A stretch of 64,000 nt of DNA, from positions 90,130,501-90,194,500 of the forward strand of contig CM075346.1 in NCBI GenBank assembly GCA_037693485.1, given 5' to 3'. The notes beneath the pieces are model-generated. The model was not told the origin of the DNA. It was given only the letters and a program-made list of their open reading frames with translations, and did not search any database. The DNA is from Kitagawia praeruptora. Lineage: Eukaryota > Streptophyta > Magnoliopsida > Apiales > Apiaceae. Position numbers and translations under genes: made by a program. Shown in pieces: positions 44,800-58,256 of the stretch. Each line of letters opens with the position of its first letter. Position 1 is the first letter of the stretch.

Positions 44800-45819
44800 T
44801 TTTTTTGGTAAAAGAAGAGAAGAAAAAATTTTCAAAAACTTTGTCTCCAAAAAATGGGATGATTGAGAGGGAAACTCTCACATACATTTCCAAAAATTTC
44901 CCTCCAACTTAATTACCTTTTTCAAAATTTTCTCTCATGATTTACAAAAAAACTAGGGAACATGTTAAAGAATTTGTTTTTCTTCTCCTCTTTCCCATTC
45001 TATTCTCTTCCATTCTCTTCTTTAACAAAAAACTTGAGAGCACGGTGTTGATACTTCGTTGATGGATAAGATCCCTTCATCTGTAAAAATGTTTTTTATA
45101 TTTGTTGGTGTAAATTTTTTTGTAAGTAAATTATACCCCGCTGTTTTTTTACTCCGTTAGTGGAGTTTTACCTTACTAATATTTTACCTCGTGTTAATTA
45201 AAATAAATACAAAAAGAGAATTATAGTTATAATTGGTATCTTTTTTTTTTATTAAAAAAACACATTGAATTCTAGTAAAAATAGAAGTTCTAGGTTAAAT
45301 CAAAATATGGTACAAACCAAATTTGATACTTTATAATTTCAAAGTAATCTCTTTTATTAATAATGGTTATAGATTGTTAAATTATAACAATTGCCCAGGA
45401 ATGCAGATTTTGTTGATTTTTCAACTAGTTTTCTATACTAAGGAAAAAGTCTTTTATACAATCTAGTTCACTTTACGGGTCTGGTTTACAGGTGTGGAGA
45501 GTTCTAGTACATGATGATGCATGACAGCATGAGTGCATTTAATTAGCAAAAAAAAAAACTCACAACTATTTTTGAAAATCGAGAACAAAGGTTGAATTTT
45601 TAATTTAAAAAATCAAAATCCTCTACTAATTTAATATTATTAACCATCACTTAAAATCTAAACTGAATACACCTAAGCAAATTTTACTAAAACAATTCAT
45701 TTAGTTTTCCTAATATAATTCTTAAATCTTGAAATGAATGAAAAGCTGAAACACTACAAGGCACAAGCATTGAGCAATGCAATATGGGACATAAAAACAA
45801 ATGCAGAACCCAGGCTGAA
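44800..45819. other. Intergenic stretch downstream of the F-box gene
   Basis: AT-rich. Contains a CT-rich stretch near 44970-45020. The part nearest 45819 should be the 3' UTR of the F-box gene. No other feature seen. Confidence 0.4.
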
Positions 45820-48800
45820 TCAGCAAAACTGCAGGCAAGCTTCTAACTCTCTCTCATCAGCACAATTATATCCCAAAGAATAAGCTCTTGCTGCAATATA
45901 TGGACATATTATTATCTATCATCGCAAACCAAAAAAGATAAAGCACAACACTGAAGCTAAAGAGATTAGAGCAAATACCATAACGGCCAGATCCCATAAA
46001 TGGCTCAGCTTCATCTGAAACAGCATCTAGTTGCTGATCCTGAATTTGCAGAAAATGAAACACATCAGCTGATCAAATGGTCAATTGGAGGCTAAAAGTG
46101 CCCAAAAATCTTATTATGTTCAGTTAAGCACTTCCATTTTTGTTTGATTGCAAAATTCACCAAGTATAATAAGTAGATATCATTTGACCAACTAGACCAG
46201 GTTGAAAAAGTTCATCATACACTACTACCAAGTCTGACTTGCTATCAGGAAACCAAATTATAATATGCCTGTTCTATTATTATCACGGTAAACTTGCTAT
46301 CAGGGAACAAAATTGTAATATACCCGTTCTATTATCATTATTACAGTCCAAATTTATGCTTACTCACTAAGAAAAACTTTGCTTTAGGGTAAAGATCTAC
46401 TACTACAACCATTCTGGAACCGGGCCTCGTTTAATTTCTTAAAACCAACTTTCAATTCTTTGCAATTTCGTATTGAGATGGGTACATTTGATATCGGTTA
46501 TACTCTTGTATAGGAAAGAGGAAAAAAAATCAAGTATCTAGTGAAGATGACCCATTTAAGAAACTCTCACCTTCTTTTTTGGTCCCCTTATTAGTTAAGC
46601 TAGCAGGCAAAAAAATGTTCAACTTTTTGCATATATATGTAGTTATTACAACCTTTTGCATGCATATATATTAGGCTACTAGCTAAGTCACCAAAAGAAG
46701 ATGTAATAAAAGGTTTTATTTTCTTACAGTGTCTTGATCCCCTTCATTAGCTGGGGACATCAATCTTTCATCAGCGGGGGACATCAATCTTTCGAAACAG
46801 TGACCAGATATTGTACAAACCAGTAGCCCACTAGTCGGGTCTGCGGAAGCATCTTTGCATGTATCATCACACACTACAAAATAAGAAATTGGAAATGAGA
46901 AGCCTCTAATAATGTGAGCATATTTTGTGATTTCTAAATTTTAATGACAGTGTTTCAAAACCAAAAGAAATTACCATGAATATTTCCAGTTTTCTCACAC
47001 ACATAAACATCACCTATCTGATGGTAAGAGCAACTTTTTCCTGAACAAGCATGATCAGTCACCACCTGATCAGTTAAACCTTTGCTGCTTTTCCACGTAG
47101 AGACTTCATCAGCAACAGTCATGTCCAGAATCTTCCAGTCATCCTTCATAGGATAAGAGAAAAAAGAATAAGCAATCACAAAAAATGTCACCTCTCATTG
47201 CGTAGGATCATATTAATGGTGCTGGCAGATTGTGCAAGCACGCCACAGATATGAGGAACCCACCATGTGTCCTTACATAAGTAAATTGACAACACACTAC
47301 AATATAATATTCCCTCTGTCCCATGTTTTTGTCACTTTGACCAAATTTTGGTCAAATTGACCAATATTGTAATGAAAACTAATTATATTATATATGATAA
47401 TTACAATTTTTTTAAAAAAATACTATCCTAAAGTACACTTATCATATTATAAGATTCAAATTTAAACTTCATAAAAACATGAAAGGCTAAATTATTATTT
47501 GAGATCAAAATTTGGTCAGTTTGACTAACAAAGTCATATTAGGACAAATTAAGTCGGAAAGAGGGAGTAGTATTTATATAAACGCATGTACATATGTTTA
47601 CCCAATACATAATTACAAAAAATATGCAAAACAATCAACGGCAAATATCATCTTTCAACATAAAACATCGCATTTCAAAACTATCAACAGATGGACAAAA
47701 AATACAACAATTTTTCAAGGAATGATAAAGTTCAAAAAGTCATTTCACCGATTAAGTAATTGAATGCACCAGAGGCAAAGCAGCAAACTTATACAGAAGC
47801 CCAACTTCTATTAACTCAATTATAATAGTTAATACATGCTTAGTATGTACACTAATATTTCGTCAAATATATTATACAAGCAGTAGGTCTACAGTTCAAA
47901 AATAAAGTATGTACATGAGAAAAAACACGTTACACTTGAATCTGAGGGTGGGCGTGGCAGTTCAGTTTTGGTTTTAAAATTTTGATTTCACCTATTACCG
48001 GTTAAGTTTCGGTTCAAAATTTATAAATTATATTAAAGAATAATATATCAAGACAATGTTATATAAATTTACCACCGTGAATCAATACTTACAAAGCCTT
48101 GATAAGAATAATGCAATAATACATAGAAATTTCTTTCTTCTGTTATATCACAGCCTCACAGGTACTTGCATGAGCCTAGAAATCCCTTTAACTAAACATA
48201 GGATAGTAGAACCAAAACAAAAATAGGAGCCAAGAATACAGCCCCGGGTCCACAAATTGATACCAGCACAGAAAAAGAGAGTACATACAGACCCACTCAC
48301 TTATGGGAAAATGTAAACAAAGATGGAGTAGACTTTAGTTACCTGAGAAGGTATAGGAGCTTGGCATCTTTTTGCTGTCTGCATATGGATGTAATACACC
48401 TTGAATTCAGATGGACAATTCCTAACATAATGAACCATTTCTTCTTCATCACGCTGTAGACCAAATATAAATATTTTAAACTAATTCTAAATCAAATGTA
48501 AATATAAATAAGCATTGAGGGTCAACTGGGATATGAAGGTCATCCAGAACTGTCGAGGAAACAGACAATGGTTGTTCCCGCATACATGACCTTCCTTTCT
48601 GGAACTGGAATCTCAACATAGCAATGTTAACCGAAATTATTCTAGGCACATGAAGTTCTATTACTGGATCAGCCAAATTGACAAGCACATAAAGAAATTC
48701 AATTGAAACTACCTGAAGGTAAAGCTTCTTCCAAGCACAATCACAATACTTACTCTTTGGCTGTAGCAGACCCCATCGCATGCAATACCTAGAAAATAAT

Positions 48801-50546
48801 ATTAAACAAATATAATAAACAAGCAGCACTATGTATTTTGTGCATTAAGAGAGGGGAAGACTGAAGATGGAGGAATAAACCAAAAGAGATCAATTATGTT
48901 GCAACCTCAACACCCAAGAGGCTAATGTCATGCATAATAAACTCATTTTAACTGTAAAATTTCTTATTTTCTTATTTCTTTAATTCAGTAGCAAAAGTGA
49001 CATGTACTGTTAAGTAGAGAAAAAAGAAGTTACTTCCGATTGCTAAACTAAGGATATTGAAATTAATTTTTTTTAAATTAAATCCCTGAAAAAACTCATC
49101 CCGATACATGATCAAACATCGCAAGCTATTTCAATGACCAATACTTTAACTGCATTGGTTCCATGTTCAAGAAGAGTGAAAATAAAAAGAACAGGTTTTG
49201 AAATTGCAGGAGGGGAGAATATAAGCTAAATAAACTTTTATCTAGTGTTCCTGAGTTTTTTACGAGAAACTAAGCCAAGATGACAAGAGGTTTATAAAAT
49301 GGGAGTGTCAAAATAAGTGTATTTTATATGAAAGCAAGGCATCAAGACAATAGCTGTTTAGCTGTAGTAAAAAAACAAACAAATTGAATTAATTACTCAC
49401 AAGTGACGCCACAGTGTTTCATCAGAAGCAACAAAGCTGAGATATCTACAGACCAGTGAGCATGCGATAAGATCCTACATTTTGACACCATAGATATGTT
49501 AACCTCAATTAAAAGGAATAAAGATCTCATACACATGCACATTTATACTATACGAGCTTCATACCTCAGACGAAAGGAACTTGAGGATATCATGAAAGAC
49601 CTCTGGAGGTACTTTGCTTAAAAAACTATTATCCACCCTCTTCGGTTTAACTCTGCCCTTGTGGAAACCACCTTCAACACGGTAGCCACTACTGCACCTG
49701 GCTCTCTTACTTCTTGAAGACGGCCGATTTCGTACTTGAATTGAGGAAGGGAATCTAGTTAATTTCCTTCGCTTAGCCACATTGCTTTCAACCTCCATGT
49801 GCGGCCTCTTCTGTGATGGCCCTTTTTCTCCCTCATTCTTTTCTATCTTATCTGGTTCCTGCAATATATGTACCTATAGAGAAAGACAGACCGATGTAGT
49901 CATCCACATTCAAGACAAAAACTTTCAAACATCTCCAACATTGAAGCCGAGTAAAACCTAAAGAGTGCAACAGATGTCATCCTTTTTCTAGCATATGAAA
50001 CTAATATAACAGATAAATCACAACTCTTGATTAAACACAATTCATACTGCATCCAACAACCTACGACAATCTACCAATTGCAAGCAACGAAATCAACAAA
50101 TCCCATAACATTAAAATCAGACTTCTTAGGTTCCAATCTCTTTTCTACTTCAACCCTAAAAATCGTAAATTTCACTATATTTACTAAATTCTAGTTAGAT
50201 TCTTCACTTCTAGTTAACATAACTTGTATAAATTTCAAATTTCACAATCACAAATTCATAACAAAAACATCACCTTGTGAGAAAAAAAAAAAAATAAAGC
50301 CCAAGTTTTTAAATTTTCTTTCATGATAAATGGTAAAGATCATATCTTTTTAGCAATTACAATCATATCCAGTAACAATTTCATCAATTTGAGGATATAA
50401 ACAAACATACATACATATTTAAATACATAAATAAATATCATAATAATTGAAATAATATATAAAAGAAAAGGTGAAATTACCTTATCGGAGAGCTGGGCCT
50501 CGAGAAATTGAGCAAGAAAATCATCTTCGACTTCCGAAGTTGACAT
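45820..50546 (-). CDS. SKIP31: F-box protein, SKIP31-like (nine exons)
   Basis: Exons on the minus strand, from start to stop: 50546-50481, 49858-49565, 49474-49401, 48788-48713, 48453-48343, 47143-46975, 46873-46728, 46039-45979, 45890-45820. All introns are GT..AG and all joins keep frame, giving 355 residues. The N-terminus is acidic; a Lys/Arg-rich nuclear-type stretch (AKRRKLTR) follows. The F-box is at about 103-150 (LSKVPPEVFHDILKFL, then ACSLVCRYLSFVASDETLW), split by intron 2. The C-terminal half is Cys/His rich (SCSYHQIGDVYVCEKTG, then VCDDTCK, LLVCTISGHCF) and could bind metal. The end, ARAYSLGYNCADERELEA, is characteristic. F-box proteins carry substrates to SCF ubiquitin ligases through SKP1; Arabidopsis SKIP31 was named as a SKP1 partner. 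Its substrate is unknown to me. Oddity: a 24-bp in-frame tandem duplication in exon 7 (ERLMSPAD/ERLMSPAN). Confidence 0.9.
46743..46790 (-). repeat. 24-bp in-frame tandem duplication in exon 7
   Basis: Two units (46743-46766, 46767-46790), differing at two bases, encode ERLMSPAN and ERLMSPAD. Both stay in frame. Confidence 0.85.
47310..47567. mobile_element. Stowaway-like MITE in intron 5 of the F-box gene
   Basis: Terminal repeats ttccctctgtcc and ggaaagagggag, flanked by TA. Inner arms 'gaccaaattttggtc' and 'atcaaaatttggtcagtttgac' also pair. It lies well away from the splice sites. Confidence 0.75.
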
Positions 50547-50584
50547 CTTTACATGTGTATAATACATATGACACTGCTTCATGC

Positions 50585-50594
50585 ATATATATAG
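50585..50594 (-). promoter_or_regulatory. Possible TATA box of the F-box gene
   Basis: Minus strand TCTATATATATG, about 40 bp upstream of the start codon. This would leave a very short leader, so another start further upstream is possible. Confidence 0.3.
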
Positions 50595-50599
50595 ACACA

Positions 50600-51203
50600 G
50601 GCGCAAGGTAAATAAGGTTGTAAAGTTTGAGGATTTTGTGTTTCGCTCGAAGTCATCTGAATCCGGGTCGGGTTAGAATTGGATAATTAATACAAAAACT
50701 ATTTTTAATTGTTTCTAATAATTAAAATATAATTTAATTAAATAGTCCTACTAGATTATGGTCCCCGTCCTCCGCACACTTTATGTATTTTAATTTTAAT
50801 AAAAATAATTAATATAATAATAATAATAATAATTTAATTATTAAAATTATTTTAAATTATGATTAATAATGTATTAATGAAAAAAAACAATATAATAAAT
50901 TCTTAAATTTAATGCATTCTATCCACACTAACAAATTATATTTATATAGTTTTGACCCGTCATTTTTCATAATTATTTTTTATATCATGTAATGGATTGC
51001 ATAAATGACCTAGATTATTATAGTTGCAAATAAAAAACATGACACCTATTTTATCATTATTAATCAAATTAATATCATTTATCTGATATAATAAGTTGAA
51101 AATATCTTAGTTTTGTAAAATTGATGATTTTAATAATAATAATAAATTATTATTATAATATAAAAACTTGATTAGGTTCGCGAGTTCCACAAATCAAGTA
51201 ATA
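50600..51203. other. Upstream region of the F-box gene, AT-rich
   Basis: Promoter side of the F-box gene, then AT-rich DNA with an (AAT)n run near 50812-50832. No frame. Confidence 0.4.
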
Positions 51204-51463
51204 CTCCCTCCGTCCCTTTTGATTCTTAACATTTCACTTTTTCAAAACTTTCTGGCACGCATTTTAAGGTGCATTTTAAGGATAGTTAAATAACTTTTTT
51301 TTAAAATTTTCTTTTTCTGTATAAAAATTTAAACATTAAATTTTTATACAGAAAAAGAAAATTTTAAAAAAAAGTTATTTAACTATCCTTAAAATGCACC
51401 TTAAAATGCGTGCCAGAAAGTTTTGAAAAAGTGAAATGTTAAGAATCAAAAGGGACGGAGGAG
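51204..51463. mobile_element. Near-perfect foldback Stowaway MITE
   Basis: ctccctccgtccc at the left and gggacggagga(g) at the right, flanked by TA. The whole 260 bp is an inverted repeat with arms of about 125 bp that appear to match at almost every base, around a short central loop. Confidence 0.9.
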
Positions 51464-51552
51464 TATGAAATTTAAGCTAGGTTAACCAGACTATTCAAAT
51501 TGTTCGAATTCGCTCCATCCGAATCCGATTATTATCGAATCATATTTGAGTA

Positions 51553-53256
51553 CTAATCGATAAAGCCGCGCTTCACGGTGGCGTTATAATATTTTTTAAA
51601 AAAATTAATACATTTATGTTATATTCTAATATTAATATTAAATTTTAATAATTAAATATCATTTTTTATTGAATCGATTTCTTGTTAAACACTATTCTTT
51701 CGATTGGGTCGCTCTCTTGTTAAAATCAAAATCTTAACTTTAACATATATTATAAAGACTTATATAATATTTTTTATCCATAAAATCGAACAATAAAAAT
51801 AAAAAAAATTATGACATCAATATCAAATTCTAATAGCTAATACAATATTTTCTAGTGAGCCGTCTTCCCGTTAAATACGTTTCGAGTCGCTATTATTTGG
51901 AACCGAAATTCTAACTAATTAGATAAAGAAAGTAAATTCCAATTTTCATATTCTTTAAACTTTTTAATATTTATAGAATTTTAAAATTGAAAATACATCT
52001 TATATTTTCCGTATATTATAGATATTCATGTACTTATTTACAACTTCCGCATGGGAATGTCTTTCTGTTATGTTAACATACAAAAAAAATAAATTTGAAG
52101 GCTTTTCGTTACGGAAATGATATTATAAAACAATTTTATACGGTCTTTTCTGATGAATCGCTTTCTCGTTAAACACGGTTATTAAGACAAAAAACCTAAC
52201 TTTTACATATATCACTTGTATGATAATGTTTATCCATAAAAATCAAATCCTAAAAATAAAATAAAATTTATAACATCAAAATGATATTTTAATAGCTAAT
52301 ACAATCTTTTATAGTGTGCCGTCTTCCCGTTAAACATGTTTCGAGCCGCTCTCGTTTAGGTCGAAATTCCAGATCATTACATATTATTAATGATACTTAT
52401 CTCACACAACAATTATTTTCCTTAAAATTAAAACCTAGAAAATAGAGTGAATTCCAATTTATACTTTATCTAGACTTTCTAAAATTTATGGAGTTTTAGA
52501 AAATGAAAACACATCTTATTTTCTCTTTATATCATAGATACTCCTATTTTTATATTTAGGATTCCTACATGAGAACGTTCTTTTATAATGTTAACACATC
52601 AATTCTTTTATTTTTAAATACGATGACTTTTTTATGATAATAGTATTGGATTTATGAATAAATTTTCTTAATAGAAGTATAATTAACTTATATAAAAAAT
52701 ATTTAATTGAAGAAGTTCGTACTTTCTAAAAAATGTTTAGTCATGTGGATGCTCTATATATTCAAACACATATTCTACTTCTAATATAACTTTTATTTAT
52801 ATGTTTTCTATAAATTCGAACTCTATTCTCTATAAATTCGAACTCTATTCTCTATAAATTCGAACTCCTATTCTACTTTCAATAGAACTTTTAATCTTAT
52901 GCTTTATAAATACTTATTATACTTCCAGTAGAAACTTTTATTTATATGTTTTTTCTATAAATTTGAACTCTTATTCTCTATAAATTCGAACTCTCATTCT
53001 ACTTTCAATAGAACTTTTAATCATATGCTTTATAAATACTTATTCTACTTCCAATAAAACTTCTAATCATATGTCTTCCTATAAATTCGAACTCCTCTCC
53101 TCTATAAATTCGAACACCTATTTAACTTCTAATATGTTAAATGATATTTTTATATTTATAAATGTTTAAAATTCTAGAAAATTAGAAAAATAGATTGAGA
53201 CGATCTTAGAGCGCCACCTAAACTCCCGTGTATCCTCCTTTATATATATATATATA
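51553..53256 (-). mobile_element. Helitron-like unit 1 of a head-to-tail array
   Basis: Left end ctaatcgataaagccgcgct (CTAG degraded to CTAA on this strand) with hairpin gccgcgcttcacggtggc. Right end ctcccgtgtatcctccttta then TA repeats. It contains a minisatellite of 'ctataaattcgaactc' units (52807-53125). No coding frame. Confidence 0.6.
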
Positions 53257-55267
53257 CTAGTTGATAAAGCCGCGCTTCGCGGCGGCGTTATAATAATTTT
53301 TTAAAAAATAAATATATTTACATTATATTATAATATTCATATTAAATTTTAATAATTAAATATCATTTTCTAATGAATCGATTTATTGTTAAACACTATT
53401 CTTTGATTGGGCCGCTCTCTCGTTAAAATCGAAATCTCAACTTTAACATATATTATAAAGACTTATATAATATTTTTTATCCATAAAATCGAACAATAAA
53501 AATAAAAAATTATGACATCAATATCAAATTCTAATAGCTAATACAATCTTTTCTAGTGAGCCGTCTTCCCGTTAAATACGTTTCGAGTCGCTCTTATTTG
53601 GAACCGAAATTCTAACTAATTATATAAAGAAAGTTAATTCCAATTTTTATATTCTTTAAACTTTCTAATATAGAGTTTTAAAAATGAAAATACATCTTAT
53701 ATTTACTGTATATCATAGATATTAATGTACTTATTTACAACTTCCGCATGAGAATATCTTTCTGCTATGTTAACATATAAAAAAAATTAAATTCGAAGAC
53801 TTGTTGTTACGAAAATGATATTAAATTTATTGATATATTTTTCTAATGCAAGTATAATTAACTTGTATAAAAAAATAAAATAAAGGATTTCTAGGAAAAA
53901 AGATATATAGTTTTAAAAATCGTGTAAGACGTCTCCACCGTCCTCCTATTCTACTTCTAATAAAACATTTATTTTATGTATTTCTTATATATTCAAACAT
54001 CTTTATACGATCTTCTCTAACGAATCGGTTTATCGTTAAACACGGTTATTACTATTTATCCGCTCCCTCGTTAAGACCAAAAACCTAACTTTTACATATA
54101 TCACTTGTATGATAATGTTTATCCATAAAAATCAAATCCTAAAAATCAAATAAAATTTATAACATCAAAATGATATTTTAATAGCTAATACAATCTTTTG
54201 TAGTGAGTCGTCTTCCCGTTAAACACGTTTCGAGCCGCTCTCGTTTATGTCAAAATTCCAAATTCATTGCATATTATTAGTGATACTTATCTTACACAAC
54301 AACTATTTTCCTTAAAATTCAAACCTAAAAATAGAGTGAATTCCAATTTATACTTTATCTAGGCATTCTAAAATTTATGGAGTTTTAGAAAATGAAAACA
54401 CATCTTATTTTCTCTTTATATTATAAATACTCCTATTTTTATTTAGGATTCCTGCATTAGAATGTTCTTTTATAATGTTAACACATCAATTCTTTTCTTT
54501 TTAAATACGATGACTTTTTTATGATAATAGTATTGGATTTATGAATAAATTTTCCTAATAGAAATATAATTAACTTATATAAAAAATATACAATTTAAGA
54601 AGATCGTACTTTCTATAAAATATTTAGTTATATGGATGCTCTATATATTCAAACACCTATTCTACTTCTAATAGAACTTTTATTTATATGTTTTTCTATA
54701 AATTCGAACTCTTATTCTCTATAAATTCGAACTCCTATTCTACTTTCAATAGAATTTTTAATCTTATGTTTTATAAATACTTATTTTACTTTCAATAGAA
54801 ACTTTTATTTAAATGTTTTTTCTATAAATTTGAACTCTTATTCTCTATAAATTCGAACTCCTATTCTACTTTCAATAGAACTTTTAATCATATGTTTTAT
54901 AAACTTTTAATCTTATGTTTTATAAATACTTATTCTACTTTAAATAGAAATTTTATTTATATGTTTTTTCTATAAATTTGAACTCTTATTCTCTATAAAT
55001 TCGAACTCCTATTCTACTTTCAATAGAACTTTTAATCATATGTTTTATAAATACTTATTCTACTTCCAATAGAACTTCTAATCATATGTTTTCCTATAAA
55101 TTCGAACTCTTCTCCTCTATAAATTCGAACACCTATTCAACTTCTAATATGTTAAATGATATTTTTATATTTATAAGTGTTTAAAATTCTAAAATTCTAG
55201 AAAATTAGATTGAGACGATCTTAGAACGCCACCTAAACTCCCGCGTATCCTCCTTTATATATATATA
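53257..55267 (-). mobile_element. Helitron-like unit 2 of the array
   Basis: Starts CTAG at 53257, hairpin gccgcgcttcgcggcggc, and ends ctcccgcgtatcctccttta plus TA repeats. Sequence follows unit 1 along its length with extra minisatellite copies (54695-55138). Confidence 0.65.
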
Positions 55268-56524
55268 CTAGTCGACTAAGCCGCGCTTCGCGGCGGCCTT
55301 ATGACAATTTTTTTTTAAATTTTAAATAAAGATTATTTAATAAAAAACCGAAAAAATAAATCTATAAATATCAATAAAAATTAGCGAGCACTTTACAGTA
55401 TAAATTAAGTACACATAGATAATAAGATAAATTATTCATTTTATATTGATTTTGTCTCACAATTTTTTAGGCCGACACCTGTTGTATATATTATAAAAAT
55501 ACTAAGCATACAAAATAATAAAAAACTAAATACCAAAATCCTATTTGACTTTGATTTTGGTTTGCAGGTCGGTGAGATTTTCTTGGGAAAATACTATTGT
55601 AAAAAAAAAGATTAAAACTTGCTTTTTATATACTACTTTAATATCATCAATTATTTCTTTGATTGCATATTCTATGTTTGAAAACTGAGATAATATAAAA
55701 AATTAGATAAATAACTTTTGAATGATTTCAAAGCTCCACCAAATAAAATAAAGTATTTATATATTTTTCTATATCGATTTTGTGTCACGATTGTTTAGGG
55801 CCACACCCGTTGTATATATTATAAAAATACTAAGCTTACAAAATAATAAAAATACTAAGCATATAAAATAATAAAAAAATAAATACCAAAATCCTGTTTG
55901 ACTTTGATTTTGGTTTGTACAGCGGTGAGATTTTCTTGGGAAAATACTATTGTAAAAAAAAGGTTAGAACTTGCTTTTCATATCCTAATTATAATATAAT
56001 TTAGAGGTGAAACTTGTCTTTAATATCATCATTTATTTCCTTGATTGCATATTATATGTTTGAAATCTAAGATAATATAAAAAATTAGATAAATAGGTTT
56101 CGAATGATTTCAAAGCTCCACCAAATAAAATAAAGTATTTATATATTTTTCTATATCGATTTTGTGTCACGATTGTTTAGGCCGACACCCGTTGTATATA
56201 TTATAAAAATACTAAGCGTACACAATAATAAAAATTTAAATACTAAAATCCTCTTTGACTTTGATTTTGGTTTGCACGCAGGTGAAATTTTTTATGATTC
56301 AAATAGAAATGGGAGATATTGTTTTTGAAAAAAAGGTTAAAACTTGTTTTTTATATCCTAACTATAATATAGTTTTGAGGTGAGACTCCTTTAATAACAT
56401 TAATTATTTCCTTGATTGCATGTATTATGTTTGAAAATTAAGATAATTTAGAAATTAGATAAATAACTTTCGAGTTATTTCAGAGTTCCATCAAATGCCC
56501 GAGGAATTTCTTTTATATAATAGA
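55268..56524 (-). mobile_element. Helitron-like unit 3, with internal ~350-bp repeats
   Basis: CTAG at 55268, hairpin gccgcgcttcgcggcggc; right end complement TCTATTATATAAAAG at 56524. The body differs from units 1 and 2 and consists of about three copies of a segment of 330-380 bp containing 'gattttgtgtcacgattgtttaggcc.acacc.gttgtat'. Confidence 0.6.
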
Positions 56525-56870
56525 TATGTAATCGCGTTTCGCGATGATCTTGTAATATTTTTTAAAAAAATTCAAAATATAAATTTAAGAAAGAAATCAA
56601 AAATAAAATATTTATAAATAAATTAATGAACACAATATTGTACAAATTTTAATATATATAGACAACTAAATAAACTATATACTAATTTTCTATGTTAATT
56701 TTGTATCACATTTTCTTAGGCCAACACTCGTTGTAATAAATACATATAAGTCGCGTTTCTCGGCGTCCTTGTAATATTTTTTAAAAAAAAAATCAAAATA
56801 TAGACTATTTTAGAAAGAAATTTTTAAAAAAATATCTATAAATAAATTAGTAAACACAATATTGTATAAA

Positions 56871-56906
<36 letters not shown>

Positions 56907-58092
56907 ACAAAATAAATCATATACTTTTTACTTCAATTTTGTGTCACGTTTTCTTATGCCAACACCCGTTTAATAAATATATATAGATAAAAAAGTAGAT
57001 TTGATTGAATTAATTGAAAGAAGACGTTGAAATATTATGATCAAGAACAATGAGAAGATAATAACGACAAATTAACAATTAACAATAAATAAATAAAGAG
57101 GAAATGATAAAAGTTTAAACTTTTTGTGTCAAGTTTCTCAAGTGCCTCTACTTCTCAAATAGAGAAATATCTACTAATTCTTGTTCACGCGATTAGGTGT
57201 TTCTGTACCGAGATCACTAACAAAAAAATGAAAGTAAAGAATAACCAATGGTTACTAAGAATCCATAATTATGACTAAAATCAAAACAAATCATAAATTT
57301 AAAAATAAAACGAAGAAAACAAATATTAAATCAGTAAATTCAAACCTTAAAAAAACAACCTGAAAATCATAAAAAAAATCAGTAGCGCACACACATAGTC
57401 ATGTACATTGAGAATTAAACAAAATAAAAATGAATAAAAAAACAAAAAACAATAGACGAATACAAAAACAAATAGAAGCAAGAAAAGGCTTACAAACATA
57501 ACCATGTACATTGAGAATTAAACAAAATAAGAATAAATAAAAAACTAAAAAAAAGACGAAGATAAAAGAAAATAGAAGCAGGAATGGTTAAAACATGGTG
57601 ATGAAATTTGATTATTAGAAGCAATGATTGTACGTTTTAAAAAAAAAATCAATTATTGTATATATATAATAATATAAAATTTCTTTTCTATTTCGAATAT
57701 GTAAATTTGAATTATTCTTCTCTACAAATTTAAAACCTTTTCTATTTCGAATATGTAAATTTTATATATCCTAACTATAATATAATTTTCAGAATTTAAT
57801 AACCTTTTTTATTTTAAAGATATTAATGTTAAAAAAGAAAATTTTGATTTTTTTTTGGTAAAAATAGAAATTAAAGAAGGAATTTTTTATTTTAATTATT
57901 TAAAGTAGAGGAGCTATAGAAAAACAAACAAATGAGATTTGAACTATTCGGAACTTTTGTGGGTTCTCGTTTATAGACATGCATGCATCGACTTTCATTA
58001 ATATAAGGTTGATTAAAACATATGAAAACATTCAAGTTGTTAAACTATGTTCTAGCTAGCATGACCAAATTTTCTCGGTAATAACTTCGAAA

Positions 58093-58256
58093 GCAAATTA
58101 GTTAAATAGAACCATAAATTGTTAATTACGTTAATAATTAGAAGAACTCTTGAACTTTAGAGAAATCTAAAGTTGCAAATTAGTTAAATAGAACCATAAA
58201 TTGTTAATTACGTTAATAATTAGAAGAACTCTTGAACTTTAGAGAAATCTAAAGTT
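58093..58256. repeat. Exact 82-bp tandem duplication
   Basis: Two identical 82-bp units (58093-58174, 58175-58256) starting gcaaattagttaaatagaac. Each unit also holds aactttaga..tctaaagtt, an internal inverted repeat. Confidence 0.9.

Noticed and set aside
47512..47763. 83-codon plus-strand frame
   Set aside because: It spans the end of the MITE and intron 5 sequence of the F-box gene and has no protein character.
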